Below are positions 18,869-29,103 of a stretch of DNA of 64,000 nt, one piece after another. The DNA lies in the NCBI GenBank assembly GCA_963816555.1, contig CAWFLD010000011.1, positions 1-64,000 of the forward strand. Direction: 5' to 3'. The translations under genes and the position numbers were made by a program. This DNA comes from Lutibaculum sp963816555 (lineage in GTDB: Bacteria > Pseudomonadota > Alphaproteobacteria > Rhizobiales > Tepidamorphaceae). The notes under the pieces were generated by a model, which saw only the letters and a list, made by a program, of their open reading frames with translations, searched no databases and was not told where the DNA came from. How positions within the stretch are numbered: the stretch's first letter is position 1; each line of letters begins with the position of its first letter.

Positions 18869-19205
18869 CTTAATGGTCGCATCCGGAGGGGATCTGGCAC
18901 GGCCGCATCGTCGTCGGCCGGCCCCAAGTCCTAGCACAGGAGATGGGAATTGGGAGGCCGTTTTCTAGCCGCCGCAACGGGATAAGTCCACCGCCGGGAC
19001 GGCTCGCCGTGGCCCCCGGCCGGGCGTCGCTCCGGCCCCCGGGTACGGCCGCACGGACGACGCGCGAGGAGCCGCACCCCCGGAACGCCCCGATGCTCGG
19101 CGGCGGCCCGCACCAACGAAAAGGGCGCGCCACCGGCACGCCCTTCGCATCTCGTATCCTCACCCCGCGCCGCGGCCCTTCAGCCGCGCTCGCGGGCCTG
19201 CGGCC
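18869..19205. other. recA-alaS intergenic region
   Basis: This roughly 340-base gap lies between two genes of the same strand. Apart from the recA terminator at 19117-19145 and the unseen alaS promoter I find no gene or repeat. The stretch is GC-rich and its short frames show no protein character. Confidence 0.5.
19117..19145 (-). terminator. Rho-independent terminator of recA
   Basis: On the minus strand AAGGGCG and CGCCCTT pair around a GC-rich loop and are followed by TTTTCG. It lies about 60 bases after the recA stop. Confidence 0.8.
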
Positions 19206-20290
<1,085 letters not shown>

Positions 20291-20359
20291 CAGTCGCGCT
20301 CCTTATTTCACACCGGGTCCGGGGCGTGCAATGGAGCGACTGTACCCGCTTCGTTCTGG

Positions 20360-20374
20360 GAACGCAACGAGAAC
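20360..20374 (-). promoter_or_regulatory. SOS (LexA) box upstream of recA
   Basis: On the recA strand the bases read GTTC, seven bases, GTTC, the alphaproteobacterial LexA consensus. The box ends 70 bases before the recA start, a normal operator position. It supports DNA-damage induction of recA. Confidence 0.85.
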
Positions 20375-20409
20375 ATTTGCCCGTTCCCGTTGCCGTCCCG
20401 GCGCGGCCG

Positions 20410-22939
20410 TCAGGCCTCGCCGGACATCACGTCCTTCACCTTGGCGGCGAGCTCGCGCAGGTCGAAGGGCTTGGAGAGGAAGTGGAATTCCGCCTCCTCG
20501 TCGTCGAGGTTGCGCTTGAAGGCGTCCTCGGCGTAGCCCGACACGAAGATGATCTTGAGCTTCGGGTTCCGCGACCTCAGCTCCTTCATCAGCGTCGGCC
20601 CGTCCATCTCCGGCATCACCACGTCGGAGACGACGAGGTCGATCTCGTCGGCGTGCTCGTCCATCAGGTCGAGCGCCGCCTGGCCGGTGTCGGCCTCGAA
20701 CACGGTGTAGCCGCGCGAGGCGAGCGCCCGGGCGGCGTAGATCCGCACCGATTCCTCGTCCTCGACGAGCAGGATCGTGCCCGAGCCCGTGAGGTCCTTC
20801 GCCTTGGCGGGCGCCTGGCCGGCCTTCGGCGTCGCCTCCTCGGGCAGCGGCACGTGGCGCGGCAGGTAGATGCGGAAGGTCGTGCCCTCGCCGAGCACCG
20901 ATTCGGCCTCGATGTGGCCGCCGGTCTGCTTGACGATGCCGTAGACCGTCGACAGGCCGAGCCCGGTGCCCTTGCCGACCTCCTTCGTCGTGAAGAAGGG
21001 GTCGAAGATCTTCTCCATCGTCTCCGGCGACATGCCGGTGCCGGTGTCCTTCACCGAGATGACGACGAAGTCGCCGGCCGGGATCTGCGCCGCGCCGCTG
21101 CCCTGCGGCGCGCTCAGCGTCAGGTTGTCGGCGCCGACCGTCAGGCTGCCGCCCTCCGGCATGGCGTCGCGGGCATTGACGGCGAGGTTGATGACGACCT
21201 GCTCGAACTGGTTGAGGTCGGCCTTCACGAGCCACAGGTCGCGGTTGATCTCGACGGCCAGCTCGACGCCCGAGCCGAGCAGCCGCGACAGCAGCACCTG
21301 CAGGTCGTTCAGCACGTCGCCGAGCCGCAGCACCTCCGGCCGCAGCGTCTGCCGCCTCGAGAAGGCGAGCAGCTGGCGCACGAGGCCGGCCGCGCGGTTG
21401 GCGTTGTGCTTGATCTGCATGATGTCGTTGAACGACGGATCGGTCGGCCGGTTGTTGATCAGCAGGAGATCGGAATAGCCGATGATCGCGGTCAAGCAGG
21501 TTGTTGAAGTCGTGCGCCACGCCGCCGGCGAGCAGGCCGACCGCCTGCATCTTCTGGCCCTGCGCGAACTGCGCCTCGAGCTCGCGCTGGTCGGTCACGT
21601 CGAGGATGTAGACGATCGCCGCCTCGCCGTCGCCGTCGCTGTCCTCGACCGGGCTCGCGAAGAAGCGGCCGATGCGGCCCTCCTGCGACGGCAGGTGGGC
21701 GTCGACCGGGGCGAGCTCGGCGCGGCCCTCGAAGGTCTTGTCGAGCAGCCGGCTCACCAGGTCGCGCTCGCTCGCGGCGACGCAGGCCTGGATCGAGCGC
21801 GGCGCGTTCTCGGGGAAGAGCCTCGCGAACGGCGCGTTGGTGCGGCGGATCGCGCCGTTGCGGTCGACCGTCGCGATGGCGAGCGGCGTGTTGTTGAAGA
21901 AGCGCGCGAAGCGCACCTCGGCGGCGCGCAGCGTCTCGGAGACGTCGGCGCCTTGGCTGCGGTCGAGCACCAGCGTGCGCGAGTTGCCGGGCCGCCCCTC
22001 GCTGTCGAAGGCCAGCTTGTGCATCAGCCGCACCGGCATCGTCTGGCCGTTGCGGCGCACGAGGTCGAGGTCGATCGTCTCGGAGCGCACCTCGCCCGGC
22101 GCCGGCGAGACCTGGCGGATCAGCGCGGCGCCGTCGCCGGACACGATGTCCTCGAGCCTCAGCCGCGCCGTCTCGGTCTCCGCGAGGTCGTAGCCGAGCC
22201 AGTTCGCCAGCGTCGCGTTGACGTAGTGCAGCCGCCCGTCGTGGTCGGTCGAGAAGAAGCCGGCCGGGGCGTGGTCGAGATTGTCGATCGCCCGCTGCAG
22301 CTCCAGGAACACGTCCTCCTGGCGCGCGCGCTCGTGGGTGATGTCGGCGACCTCCCACATCATGCGGGCGCCGTGGCCGCGGCCGAGCGGCTGGACGCGG
22401 ATGCGGTACCAGGTGACGTCGCGCTGGCCGTTCTCGCCCTGGCGCTCGAAGCGGATCTCCTCCTCGCCGCGGCGGCCGTCGCCGGCCGCCTGGGAGAGCC
22501 GGAAGATCGCCTCGGAGGCCTCGGCGCTGCCGGCGAAGGCGCGCTCGACGCCGCGTATGTCGGCGAAGCGGTCGACGCCCGTCAGGCGCATGTAGGCGGG
22601 GTTGGCGTAGAGCGTGCGGCCGTTCGCGGCGGCGACGAGCACGCCTTCGGGCACGTGCTCCATCACCGCCGTCGCGATCTCGTCGCGCGGCGTCGCCTGG
22701 CCGAAGCGCAGCACGCCGACGGCGGCGGCGAACAGCGAGAAGACGCCGACCACGGCGAGGAAGGCCAGAAGGCCGAGAATCATCGGCCTCGCCTCCTCGC
22801 GGCCCATCAGGGCGAGCGCGATGGCGATGACGATGAGCGACGCCGCGAGCAGCACCACGAGGCCGATCGAGCCTTCCCGATCCCCCTTCTCGCGTTCTGG
22901 CGACTTGGCGACGTCCTGTGTGTTCAACATGTCCGCCAT
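20410..22939 (-). CDS. cckA: CckA cell-cycle hybrid histidine kinase, one frame break
   Basis: This membrane hybrid kinase phosphorylates CtrA (through ChpT) and so controls cell-cycle and flagellar genes. Repaired length is about 842 residues. There are two N-terminal membrane helices (about 27-75) and PAS domains in the next 400 residues. The phosphoacceptor is the His in LAGGVAHDFNNLLTA, followed by an HATPase with DTGTGM and GTGLGLSTVYGI. A C-terminal receiver has its Asp in LVVSDVVMPEMDG. The frame breaks near 21493: CTGCTTGACC holds one extra T, since CTGCTGACC keeps NNLLTAIIGYSD. It is co-directional with flhB 55 bases downstream, and CtrA-type boxes occur at flagellar promoters in this window. 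Confidence 0.95.
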
Positions 22940-22994
22940 GGCGGTGGCACACGCCTCCTAGAGCCGGATGTCGGAGCGGGCGAAGTCCTGCCGC

Positions 22995-24080
22995 TCAGTC
23001 TGCACGATTCGTGCGCCATCCTCTCTTCGCCTTCATCTGCATAACGTAGCCGATGATTTCCGCAACCGCCTTGTAGTGTTCGGGGTCGATCATGGCGTCT
23101 ATCTCGACGGAGGCGTGCAGCGAGCGGGCGAGAGGCGGATTCTCGACGATCGGGATGTCGTGCGCGTCGGCGATCTCCCTGATCTTCAGCGCGACGGCGT
23201 CGAGGCCCTTGGCGACGCAGACCGGCGCCGGCATCGAGCGGTCGTATTTCAGCGCGACGGCGTAGTGGGTCGGGTTCGTCACGATCACCGAGGCCTCGGG
23301 CACCTGCGCCATCATGCGGCGGCGCATGCGCTCGGCGCGGATCTGGCGGATCCGCCCCTTCACCATCGGGTCGCCTTCGGACTGCTTGTACTCCTCCTTC
23401 AGCTCGTGCTGCGTCATGCGCTGCTTCTTCAGGAAGGAGTAGCGCTGCCAGGCGAAGTCGAGCGCCGCGACGAGGCCCATCAGCGCCAGCACCGCGCCGA
23501 GCAGCTTCAGCACGAACACCCTGACGAGGCCGAGCAGCTCGGCGGGGTCGAGGCCGACGATGCGGTCGAGCTGGTCGCGCGCCGGCCACAGGAGCAGCAC
23601 CATCATCGTCGCCACCATGACGAGCTTGGCGATGCCCTTGGCGAAGTTGACGAGGCTCTGCGCCGAGAACAGCCGCTTGGCGCCGGCGAGCGGCGAGACC
23701 TTGGAGAATTTCGGCTTGAGCGATTCGGCGGAGAAGACGAGCCGGTGCTGCACCAGGCTGCCGATCACGCCGCTTGCCGCCATGACGGCGAGCGGGAAGG
23801 CGATCGCCCCGCCGGCGGCGAGCACGAGGTGGAAGATCGCGTCGCGCAGCTGGCCGCCGTCGCTCGGCACGCGGCCGACCTGCGCCAGGTAGCTGCCGAA
23901 GCTGTTCTTGATCCGCCCCGCCGTGCCGTCGGCGAAGACCAGGATGATCAGCGTCACCCCGGCCAGGCTGAACCACGAGACGAGCTCCTGGCTCTTGGCC
24001 ACCTCGCCGCGCTTGTGGGCGTCGTCGAGCTTTTTTTGGGACGGTTCTTCTGTGCGTTCGCTGTCGTCTCCTTCCGCCAT
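22995..24080 (-). CDS. flhB: Flagellar export switch protein FlhB
   Basis: This inner-membrane component of the flagellar type III export gate has 361 residues and an intact frame. The charged N-terminus (ERTEEPSQKKLDDA) is typical, with four membrane segments in residues 35-210. The autocleavage motif NPTH is at residues 269-272 inside VIVTNPTHYAVALKYD; self-cleavage here switches export from rod/hook to filament substrates. It is the last gene of the flgB-flgC-fliE-fliQ-fliR-flhB operon, four bases behind fliR. Confidence 0.97.
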   Translation of the reverse strand: MAEGDDSERTEEPSQKKLDDAHKRGEVAKSQELVSWFSLAGVTLIILVFADGTAGRIKNSFGSYLAQVGRVPSDGGQLRDAIFHLVLAAGGAIAFPLAVMAASGVIGSLVQHRLVFSAESLKPKFSKVSPLAGAKRLFSAQSLVNFAKGIAKLVMVATMMVLLLWPARDQLDRIVGLDPAELLGLVRVFVLKLLGAVLALMGLVAALDFAWQRYSFLKKQRMTQHELKEEYKQSEGDPMVKGRIRQIRAERMRRRMMAQVPEASVIVTNPTHYAVALKYDRSMPAPVCVAKGLDAVALKIREIADAHDIPIVENPPLARSLHASVEIDAMIDPEHYKAVAEIIGYVMQMKAKRGWRTNRAD

Positions 24081-24084
24081 CGCC

Positions 24085-24846
24085 TCACCTCACCAGAAGG
24101 GGCGCGACGGAATCCTCCAGATAGGAGAGGAACCACAGCATCATGATACCGAGAAGCGCCGCGAACATGATGAAGCCGATCAGGATGTTGGCGGGCGCCG
24201 CGAGGAAGAAGACCTGCACCTGCGGCATCAGCCGCGCGAGGATGCCGAGGCCGAAATAGAAGATCAGCCCGAAGGCGAGGAACGGGGCGGAGATCTGCAC
24301 GCCGATCGAGAAGGCGCTGGAGACCATCCGCACGGCGAGCTCCACGCCGTCGGAGACCGGCGGCAGCCGGCCCGGCGGGAAGAGCTTGTAGCTGTCGTAG
24401 ATCGCGGCGAGGAACATGTGGTGGAGGTTCGTCGCGAAGATCAGCGCCACCGCGAGCACCGACAGGAACGAGGAGAAGATCGCGCTCTGCTGGCCCTGCG
24501 AGGGGTCGAAGCTCTGCGCGAAGCCGAGGCCGGTCTGCATCGCGATGATCGAGCCGGCCACCTGCAGCGCCGACATGACGATGCGCGCGAGCAGGCCGAC
24601 GAAGAAGCCGATCACCAGCTCGCCGAACAGCATGACGAGCAGCGGCCCCAGCGTGTCGGGCACCGGCGGCAGGGTCTGGGAGACCAGCGGAAAGAACACG
24701 AGGCTCAGCATCAGCGCGAACACGAGCCGCACCCGCGTCGGGATCGTCGGCTCCCCCAGGACCGGCAGCAGCATGACGAGCGTGCCGACGCGCACGAAGA
24801 TCATCATGAAATGCAGCGCCGTCTCCGGCAGGATATCGACGGTCAC
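24085..24846 (-). CDS. fliR: Flagellar export gate protein FliR
   Basis: This integral membrane protein of 253 residues has about six helices; it joins FliP and FliQ in the export pore. The N-terminus ILPETALHFMMIFVRVGTL and the LPVLGEPTIPTRVRL segment are typical. The start is GTG at 24846, ten bases after the fliQ stop; the ribosome site is weak, so translational coupling to fliQ is likely. The frame is intact. Confidence 0.93.
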   Translation of the reverse strand: MTVDILPETALHFMMIFVRVGTLVMLLPVLGEPTIPTRVRLVFALMLSLVFFPLVSQTLPPVPDTLGPLLVMLFGELVIGFFVGLLARIVMSALQVAGSIIAMQTGLGFAQSFDPSQGQQSAIFSSFLSVLAVALIFATNLHHMFLAAIYDSYKLFPPGRLPPVSDGVELAVRMVSSAFSIGVQISAPFLAFGLIFYFGLGILARLMPQVQVFFLAAPANILIGFIMFAALLGIMMLWFLSYLEDSVAPLLVR

Positions 24847-24855
24847 GGCGCGCGC

Positions 24856-25126
24856 TCAGCCGGTGACGATGTACTGCGAGATGCGCACCATGTAGCTCGC
24901 CCAGCGCCTCGCTCATGAAGGGCAGGACGAGCAGCAGCACCAGGAACATGGCGATGATCTTCGGCACGAAGACGAGCGTCATCTCCTGGATCTGGGTGAG
25001 CGCCTGGAACAGCGCCACGACGACGCCGACCACGAGTCCGACCAGCATCAGCGGCATCGACATGCGGATCATCGTCCACACGCCGTCGCGCGCCACGTCC
25101 AGCACTTCCGGCGCAGTCATCGTCAC
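24856..25126 (-). CDS. fliQ: Flagellar export gate protein FliQ, one frame break
   Basis: This small export-pore subunit has about 89 residues and two membrane helices (MIRMSMPLMLVGLVVGVVVAL and a second at about 50-72). VALFQALTQIQEMTLVFVPK is the family signature. Near 24895 the frame breaks at CTGGGCGAGCTACATG, which has one base too many. Removing it gives the expected ending YMVRISQYIVTG and a TGA at 24856. It lies between fliE and fliR in the flgB operon. Confidence 0.92.
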
Positions 25127-25166
25127 GTCTCCGTTGGCTCGTCCGCCGTATCCTGCCCGAGTCGCG

Positions 25167-25469
25167 TCAGATCGGCATCTGCATGATTTGCTGGTAGGCC
25201 TCGATCACCCGGTCGCGCAGCGCCACGACCGTCTGCACGTTGAGCTCGCTCTCCGACACGGAGGTCACGACGTCGACCAGGTTGCCCTGCCCCGCCGCGG
25301 CCTGGAGGCTCGCCTTGTCGGCGGTGGCGCCGGTCTTCTCCACGTCGGCCAGCGCGTCGCGCACCATCGAGGCGAAGTCGCCGCCGGGTGCCGCGGACTG
25401 CGCGCCCTCCGACTTGATCGGCGTGTTGAAGATCGAGGAATAGGCTTTGGCTGCGGCTGCAGGTGTCAT
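25167..25469 (-). CDS. fliE: Flagellar hook-basal body complex protein FliE
   Basis: This 100-residue protein links the MS ring to the rod and is needed to start rod export. The conserved C-terminus SESELNVQTVVALRDRVIEAYQQIM is clear, preceded by a low-complexity Ala/Gly-rich N-terminus (typical). It sits between flgC (41 bases upstream) and fliQ (40 bases downstream) in one operon. The frame is intact. Confidence 0.95.
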   Translation of the reverse strand: MTPAAAAKAYSSIFNTPIKSEGAQSAAPGGDFASMVRDALADVEKTGATADKASLQAAAGQGNLVDVVTSVSESELNVQTVVALRDRVIEAYQQIMQMPI

Positions 25470-25510
25470 GTCGATGTCCTAGAGGTGCGGGGGAGAGTTG
25501 TCCGGCAGGC

Positions 25511-25922
25511 TCATGCGCGCAGGATGTCGATGGTGCGGTTCACCATCGCGCGCGCCGATTCGATGATGCCGAGATTGGCCTCGTAGCTTCGCTGCGCCTG
25601 GCGCATGTCCATCGCCTCGACGAGCGAATCGACGTTCGGCATCTTCACGTAGCCCTGCGCGTCCGCCATCGGGTGGCCGGGCTCGTACTTCATCTTGAAG
25701 TCGCTCTGGTCGGGCAGCGTGCGGCCCTGCTTGACGACCGTGGCGCCGAGCTCGCGGTCGTAGGCCGCCTCGAAGCTCGGCACCTGGCGCCGGTAGGGGT
25801 CGCCGTTCGGCGCCCGCGCCGTCGAATTCGGCGTTGGCGAGGTTCTCGGCGATGACGCGCATGCGCGCCGACTGCGCACGCAGGCCGCTGGCGGCGACCT
25901 GGAGGCTCTTCATGAGATCCAT
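25511..25922 (-). CDS. flgC: Proximal rod protein FlgC, one frame break
   Basis: This rod subunit has about 136 residues after repair. It starts MDLMKSLQVAASGLRAQSAR at 25922, then has the rod signature RVIAENLANA, and ends ANLGIIESARAMVNRTIDILRA, the usual FlgC tail. The frame breaks near 25827 at GCCGAATTCGACG; removing one T gives NAESTARAPNGDPYRR. It follows flgB by 17 bases. Confidence 0.94.
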
Positions 25923-25939
25923 CTGCGGTGTCCTCTGGT

Positions 25940-26338
25940 TCAGGCGCGACCGAGCGCGGTCTTGAGCAGGCTGACGCCGCGGCCGTAGAGGCCGCTCGCC
26001 AGCTGGTAGTCCATCTGGGTCTGCGCGACCTTCATCATCTCCTCCTCGAGCGCCACGGAGTTGCCCGAGGGCGTGGTCTCGAAGGAGGAGCTGGCGACGA
26101 TTCGCGGCTTGCGGTCGTGCGCCATGCCGAGCGTCATGTGCGCCGCGCTGGTGCGCACCGGCTTGAGGCGCGTCGCGCTGTCGACATAGGCGGACATGTC
26201 GGCGGGCTTCAGATCGCGCGCCTGGAAGTCCGGCGTATCGGCGTTGGCCACGTTCTCGGCCAGCACGTCCTGGCGTCGCTGCAGCCACGACATGCGCGTC
26301 TTGAGAGCGCTGAAGATGGGCAGGTTGTAGACAGGCAT
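25940..26338 (-). CDS. flgB: Proximal rod protein FlgB
   Basis: This rod subunit of 132 residues is the first gene of the operon to flhB. I chose ATG 26338 (MPVYNLPIFSALKTRMSWLQ) over an in-frame start at 26383, because the longer form runs into the promoter region and lacks similarity. The signature RQDVLAENVANADTPDFQAR is intact. Its promoter region is shared with the divergent fliO and holds a perfect CtrA box. Confidence 0.94.
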   Translation of the reverse strand: MPVYNLPIFSALKTRMSWLQRRQDVLAENVANADTPDFQARDLKPADMSAYVDSATRLKPVRTSAAHMTLGMAHDRKPRIVASSSFETTPSGNSVALEEEMMKVAQTQMDYQLASGLYGRGVSLLKTALGRA

Positions 26339-26364
26339 GGTTATGGACCCGGCAAATTCGACCG

Positions 26365-26377
26365 GGCAGATCCTGCC
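26365..26377. promoter_or_regulatory. GGCA-N5-TGCC dyad near flgB
   Basis: The 13 bases are GGCAGATCCTGCC, a palindrome 27 bases upstream of the flgB start. Similar 13-mers recur at fliO, flgF (twice) and flgI. At the flgB start position it could act as a repressor site. It is proposed as an ftr-like site for FlbD or a similar regulator. Confidence 0.55.
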
Positions 26378-26387
26378 GGGCAAATGG

Positions 26388-26402
26388 TTAACGGGTCGTT
26401 AA
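26388..26402. promoter_or_regulatory. CtrA box between flgB and fliO
   Basis: TTAA, seven bases, TTAA: an exact CtrA consensus in an otherwise GC-rich region. It lies 50 bases upstream of flgB and 165 upstream of fliO. CckA, the kinase feeding CtrA, is encoded about 3.5 kb away. Confidence 0.75.
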
Positions 26403-26467
26403 CCATGACGGACGGGTCCGCCGGCGCCCCCTTGAATCAAGCGGAACCCAACGTGTAGCTACCGGAG

Positions 26468-26482
26468 TTAACTGTTTGTTAG
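26468..26482. promoter_or_regulatory. CtrA-like box before fliO
   Basis: TTAA, seven bases, TTAG: one mismatch to the CtrA consensus, 85 bases upstream of the fliO ATG. It probably serves the rightward operon, with the 13-bp dyad at 26493 just downstream. Confidence 0.55.
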
Positions 26483-26492
26483 CCTTGACGTC

Positions 26493-26505
26493 GGCAAGTT
26501 TTGCC
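26493..26505. promoter_or_regulatory. GGCA-N5-TGCC dyad before fliO
   Basis: GGCAAGTTTTGCC is a near-perfect 13-bp palindrome located 62 bases upstream of fliO and 10 bases after the CtrA-like box. It is the same motif as at flgB, flgF and flgI. Confidence 0.55.
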
Positions 26506-26566
26506 CGGCTTTTGGTAACGAGTCTGAATCGCTCCCGCGCTCGCCCTGGATGAAGGAGGCCCTCGC

Positions 26567-28322
26567 ATGGAGTTTCTAGAGCAGCTCCTGAATGTCGAGT
26601 TGGGCCTTCCCGCTCGATTTCTGATTGCTTTCGTCTTCGTCCTGCTGCTGATCGCGCTGACCGCGTGGATTATCCGCAGGCTCGCCTCCGGCCGCTCCGC
26701 CCTCGTCGGCGGCCTGCGCGCCCGCCAGCACCGCATCACGGTGATCGATTCGGCGGGCGTCGACGCCAAGCGCCGCCTCGTCCTGGTCCGCTGGGACAAC
26801 ACCGAGCACCTGCTGCTGGTCGGCGGGCAGACCGACATCGTCGTGGATTCGAATGGCCGCCGCGCTACGGTCAGCGACCGTACGCCGGAGGTGGCGGAGA
26901 CCCGTCTCGCCGCGATCCCCGAGGAGCCGGCGCGCCCGGCGCCGCAGCAGCGCCCGGCCGAGACGCCGGCTCGCGAGCGGCCGGCCGCCGCGCGTCCCAC
27001 GGCCCCCACGACCCGGCCGCAGCCGGCCGCGGCGGCGCCCGTGACCCGCAGCGAGCCGCGCGTGGCGACCGCCGCGGCCGCAGCCGCCGCCGACCGCGGT
27101 CGCTCCGCCGAGCCGCAGGAGGAGCCGCAGCGCCAGCGCTCCTCGCCCTTCGCCGCCCTGCGCCGCATGGCCGGCCGCGGCGACAAGGACAAGGAGAAGG
27201 CGGAGGAGCCGCGGGTCGCGCCGGCCCGCAGCGAGCAGCCGGCACCGCGCCCGCAGCAGCCCCAGCCGGCGCGCCAGGCCCCGGCCGCTGCCCGGCCCGC
27301 CTCTGCCCCAGCCGCGGCCGCAATCCGCGCAGCCGCAGCAGCCCCGTCCGGCCGCGTCGGCTCCGTCGGCCGGCCGGCCGCAGGCCGAGTCGGACACGTC
27401 TTCCGGCGGCCAGATCGACGAGATGGCGAACCGCCTCGAGGCCGCGCTGAAGCGGCCGATGGGCCACGCCCCCGCTCCGTCGGGCCCGCAGGACCAGGCC
27501 TCTTCCGTCGAGCGCGAGATGCACGCGCCGTCGCCGGGCGCGAGCGCCCAGCCGCGGCCGACCTCACAGCCGGGTTCGGCGCGACCGGGCGAGCAGGCCC
27601 GCCCCTACGAGCCCGGTCGGGCGTCCGAGCGCCCTGCCGCCGAGCGGTCCGGCGCGCAGCCGGAGCGTCGCCCGGAGAACTGGCCGCAGCGTCCCGCCGC
27701 CGCCTCGCCGCGGCCGACCGGCACGCCGGCAGCCGGCACGGCCGCCGCACCGTCCCGCCAGCCCTCCGAGGACGCGGCACGTCCGGCGGCGGAGAGCCCC
27801 GCCCGGCCGCAGCCGCGGCCTGCCTCGCAGGGGCCGGAGAACCCGTTCGCGCGGCCCTCGCAGCCCGAGCGCGAGGCCCGGCCCGCCGCGGCATCCGCAC
27901 CGCAGCGCCCCGCCGGGCAAGGCCCGTCGTCGGCCCCCGGCGGAGAGCCGCGGGAGCATCGTCCAGAGGGCCAGCGCCCCGAGGCCCAGCGCCCGGAGGG
28001 CGCACGTCCCGAGGGTCAGCGTCCGGAGGGGACACGTCCCGCCCGCCCCGAAGAGGGCGAGAACCGGCAGCAGCCGCGGCCGCGCTTCGGGGAGGCCGAC
28101 CTCGCCGCGGCGATGGCGGCCGAGCTCGATCTCGCGCCGGAGCCCCGCGCCCCGGCGAAGCCCCAGGGCGACCCGGAGCGCCGCACCGCCACGCCGCAGC
28201 AGCAGCCGCCGCAGCAGCAGTCCTCTCCGCAGAAGCCCCGGGCCCCGGAGTCCGAGGAGAACGAGGGGGAGAGCGGCGACGACCTCAACATCTACGACCA
28301 GATACTGAAGCGGGACGGTTGA
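26567..28322 (+). CDS. fliO: FliO-like flagellar export assembly protein with very long disordered tail
   Basis: The N-terminal 100 residues are FliO-like: one membrane helix (about 18-38, FLIAFVFVLLLIALTAWII) and the cytoplasmic strand-rich segment LVLVRWDNTEHLLLVGGQTD. Family members are usually 100-300 residues; here a further 480 residues rich in Pro, Ala, Arg, Glu and Gln follow, ending NIYDQILKRDG. The frame changes once near 27310. After it the sequence (MANRLEAALKRP, then FGEADLAAAMAAEL) looks coding and ends at 28322, five bases before fliP, which I take as the real end. FliO helps FliP oligomerise. The exact break point is uncertain because both frames are low-complexity. Confidence 0.8.
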
Positions 28323-28326
28323 TCGC

Positions 28327-29073
28327 ATGACACGTTGGAGCCGCCGCGGGCTGGTCGCGGCGGCGGGCGCCGCCGTTCTCGCGCTCCTCGTCGAGCCGAG
28401 CGCGGCGCAGGAGATGACGCTCGACTTCGCCAACGACACCGGGCTGACGCAGCGCGCGCTCCAGCTCATCGCGCTGATCACGGTCCTGAGCCTGGCGCCC
28501 TCGATCCTCGTGATGGTGACGTCGTTCACCCGGATCGTGGTCGTGCTGTCGCTGCTGCGCACCGCGCTCGGGCTTCAGACGTCGCCGCCCAACTCGGTGA
28601 TGGTCAGCCTGGCGCTGTTCCTGTCCTTCTTCATCATGTCGCCCGTGCTGACCACGTCCTACCAGAACGGCATCCAGCCGCTGATGGCCGGCGACATGAC
28701 GCTGCAGGAGGCGTTCCCGCGCGCCGCCGCGCCCTTCCGCACCTTCATGATGGGCCAGGTCCGCGAGGAGGACCTCCAGCTCTTCGTCGACCTGTCGGGC
28801 GGCGAGGCGCCGGCGACGCCCGACGACGTCGACCTGCGCGTCCTCGTGCCGGCCTTCATGATCAGCGAGCTGCGGCGCGCCTTCGAGATCGGCTTCCTGC
28901 TCTTCGTGCCCTTCGTCATCATCGACATGGTGGTCGCGTCGCTGCTCATGTCGATGGGCATGATGATGCTGCCGCCGATCGTCATCTCGCTGCCGTTCAA
29001 GCTGATCTTCTTCGTGCTCGTCGACGGCTGGCACCTGATCGCCGGCAGCCTCGTCCAGAGCTTCGGGAGCTGA
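28327..29073 (+). CDS. fliP: Flagellar export gate protein FliP
   Basis: This central export-pore protein has 248 residues, a cleavable-looking signal sequence (residues 1-27) and four membrane helices. The family signatures SFTRIVVVLSLLRTALG and PFKLIFFVLVDGWHLI are intact. It follows fliO by four bases and ends the operon, converging with the TPR gene. The frame is intact. Confidence 0.97.
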   Translation: MTRWSRRGLVAAAGAAVLALLVEPSAAQEMTLDFANDTGLTQRALQLIALITVLSLAPSILVMVTSFTRIVVVLSLLRTALGLQTSPPNSVMVSLALFLSFFIMSPVLTTSYQNGIQPLMAGDMTLQEAFPRAAAPFRTFMMGQVREEDLQLFVDLSGGEAPATPDDVDLRVLVPAFMISELRRAFEIGFLLFVPFVIIDMVVASLLMSMGMMMLPPIVISLPFKLIFFVLVDGWHLIAGSLVQSFGS

Positions 29074-29103
29074 GCGCCGGGCGGTCGCGGCCGGCGCCTG
29101 CGC

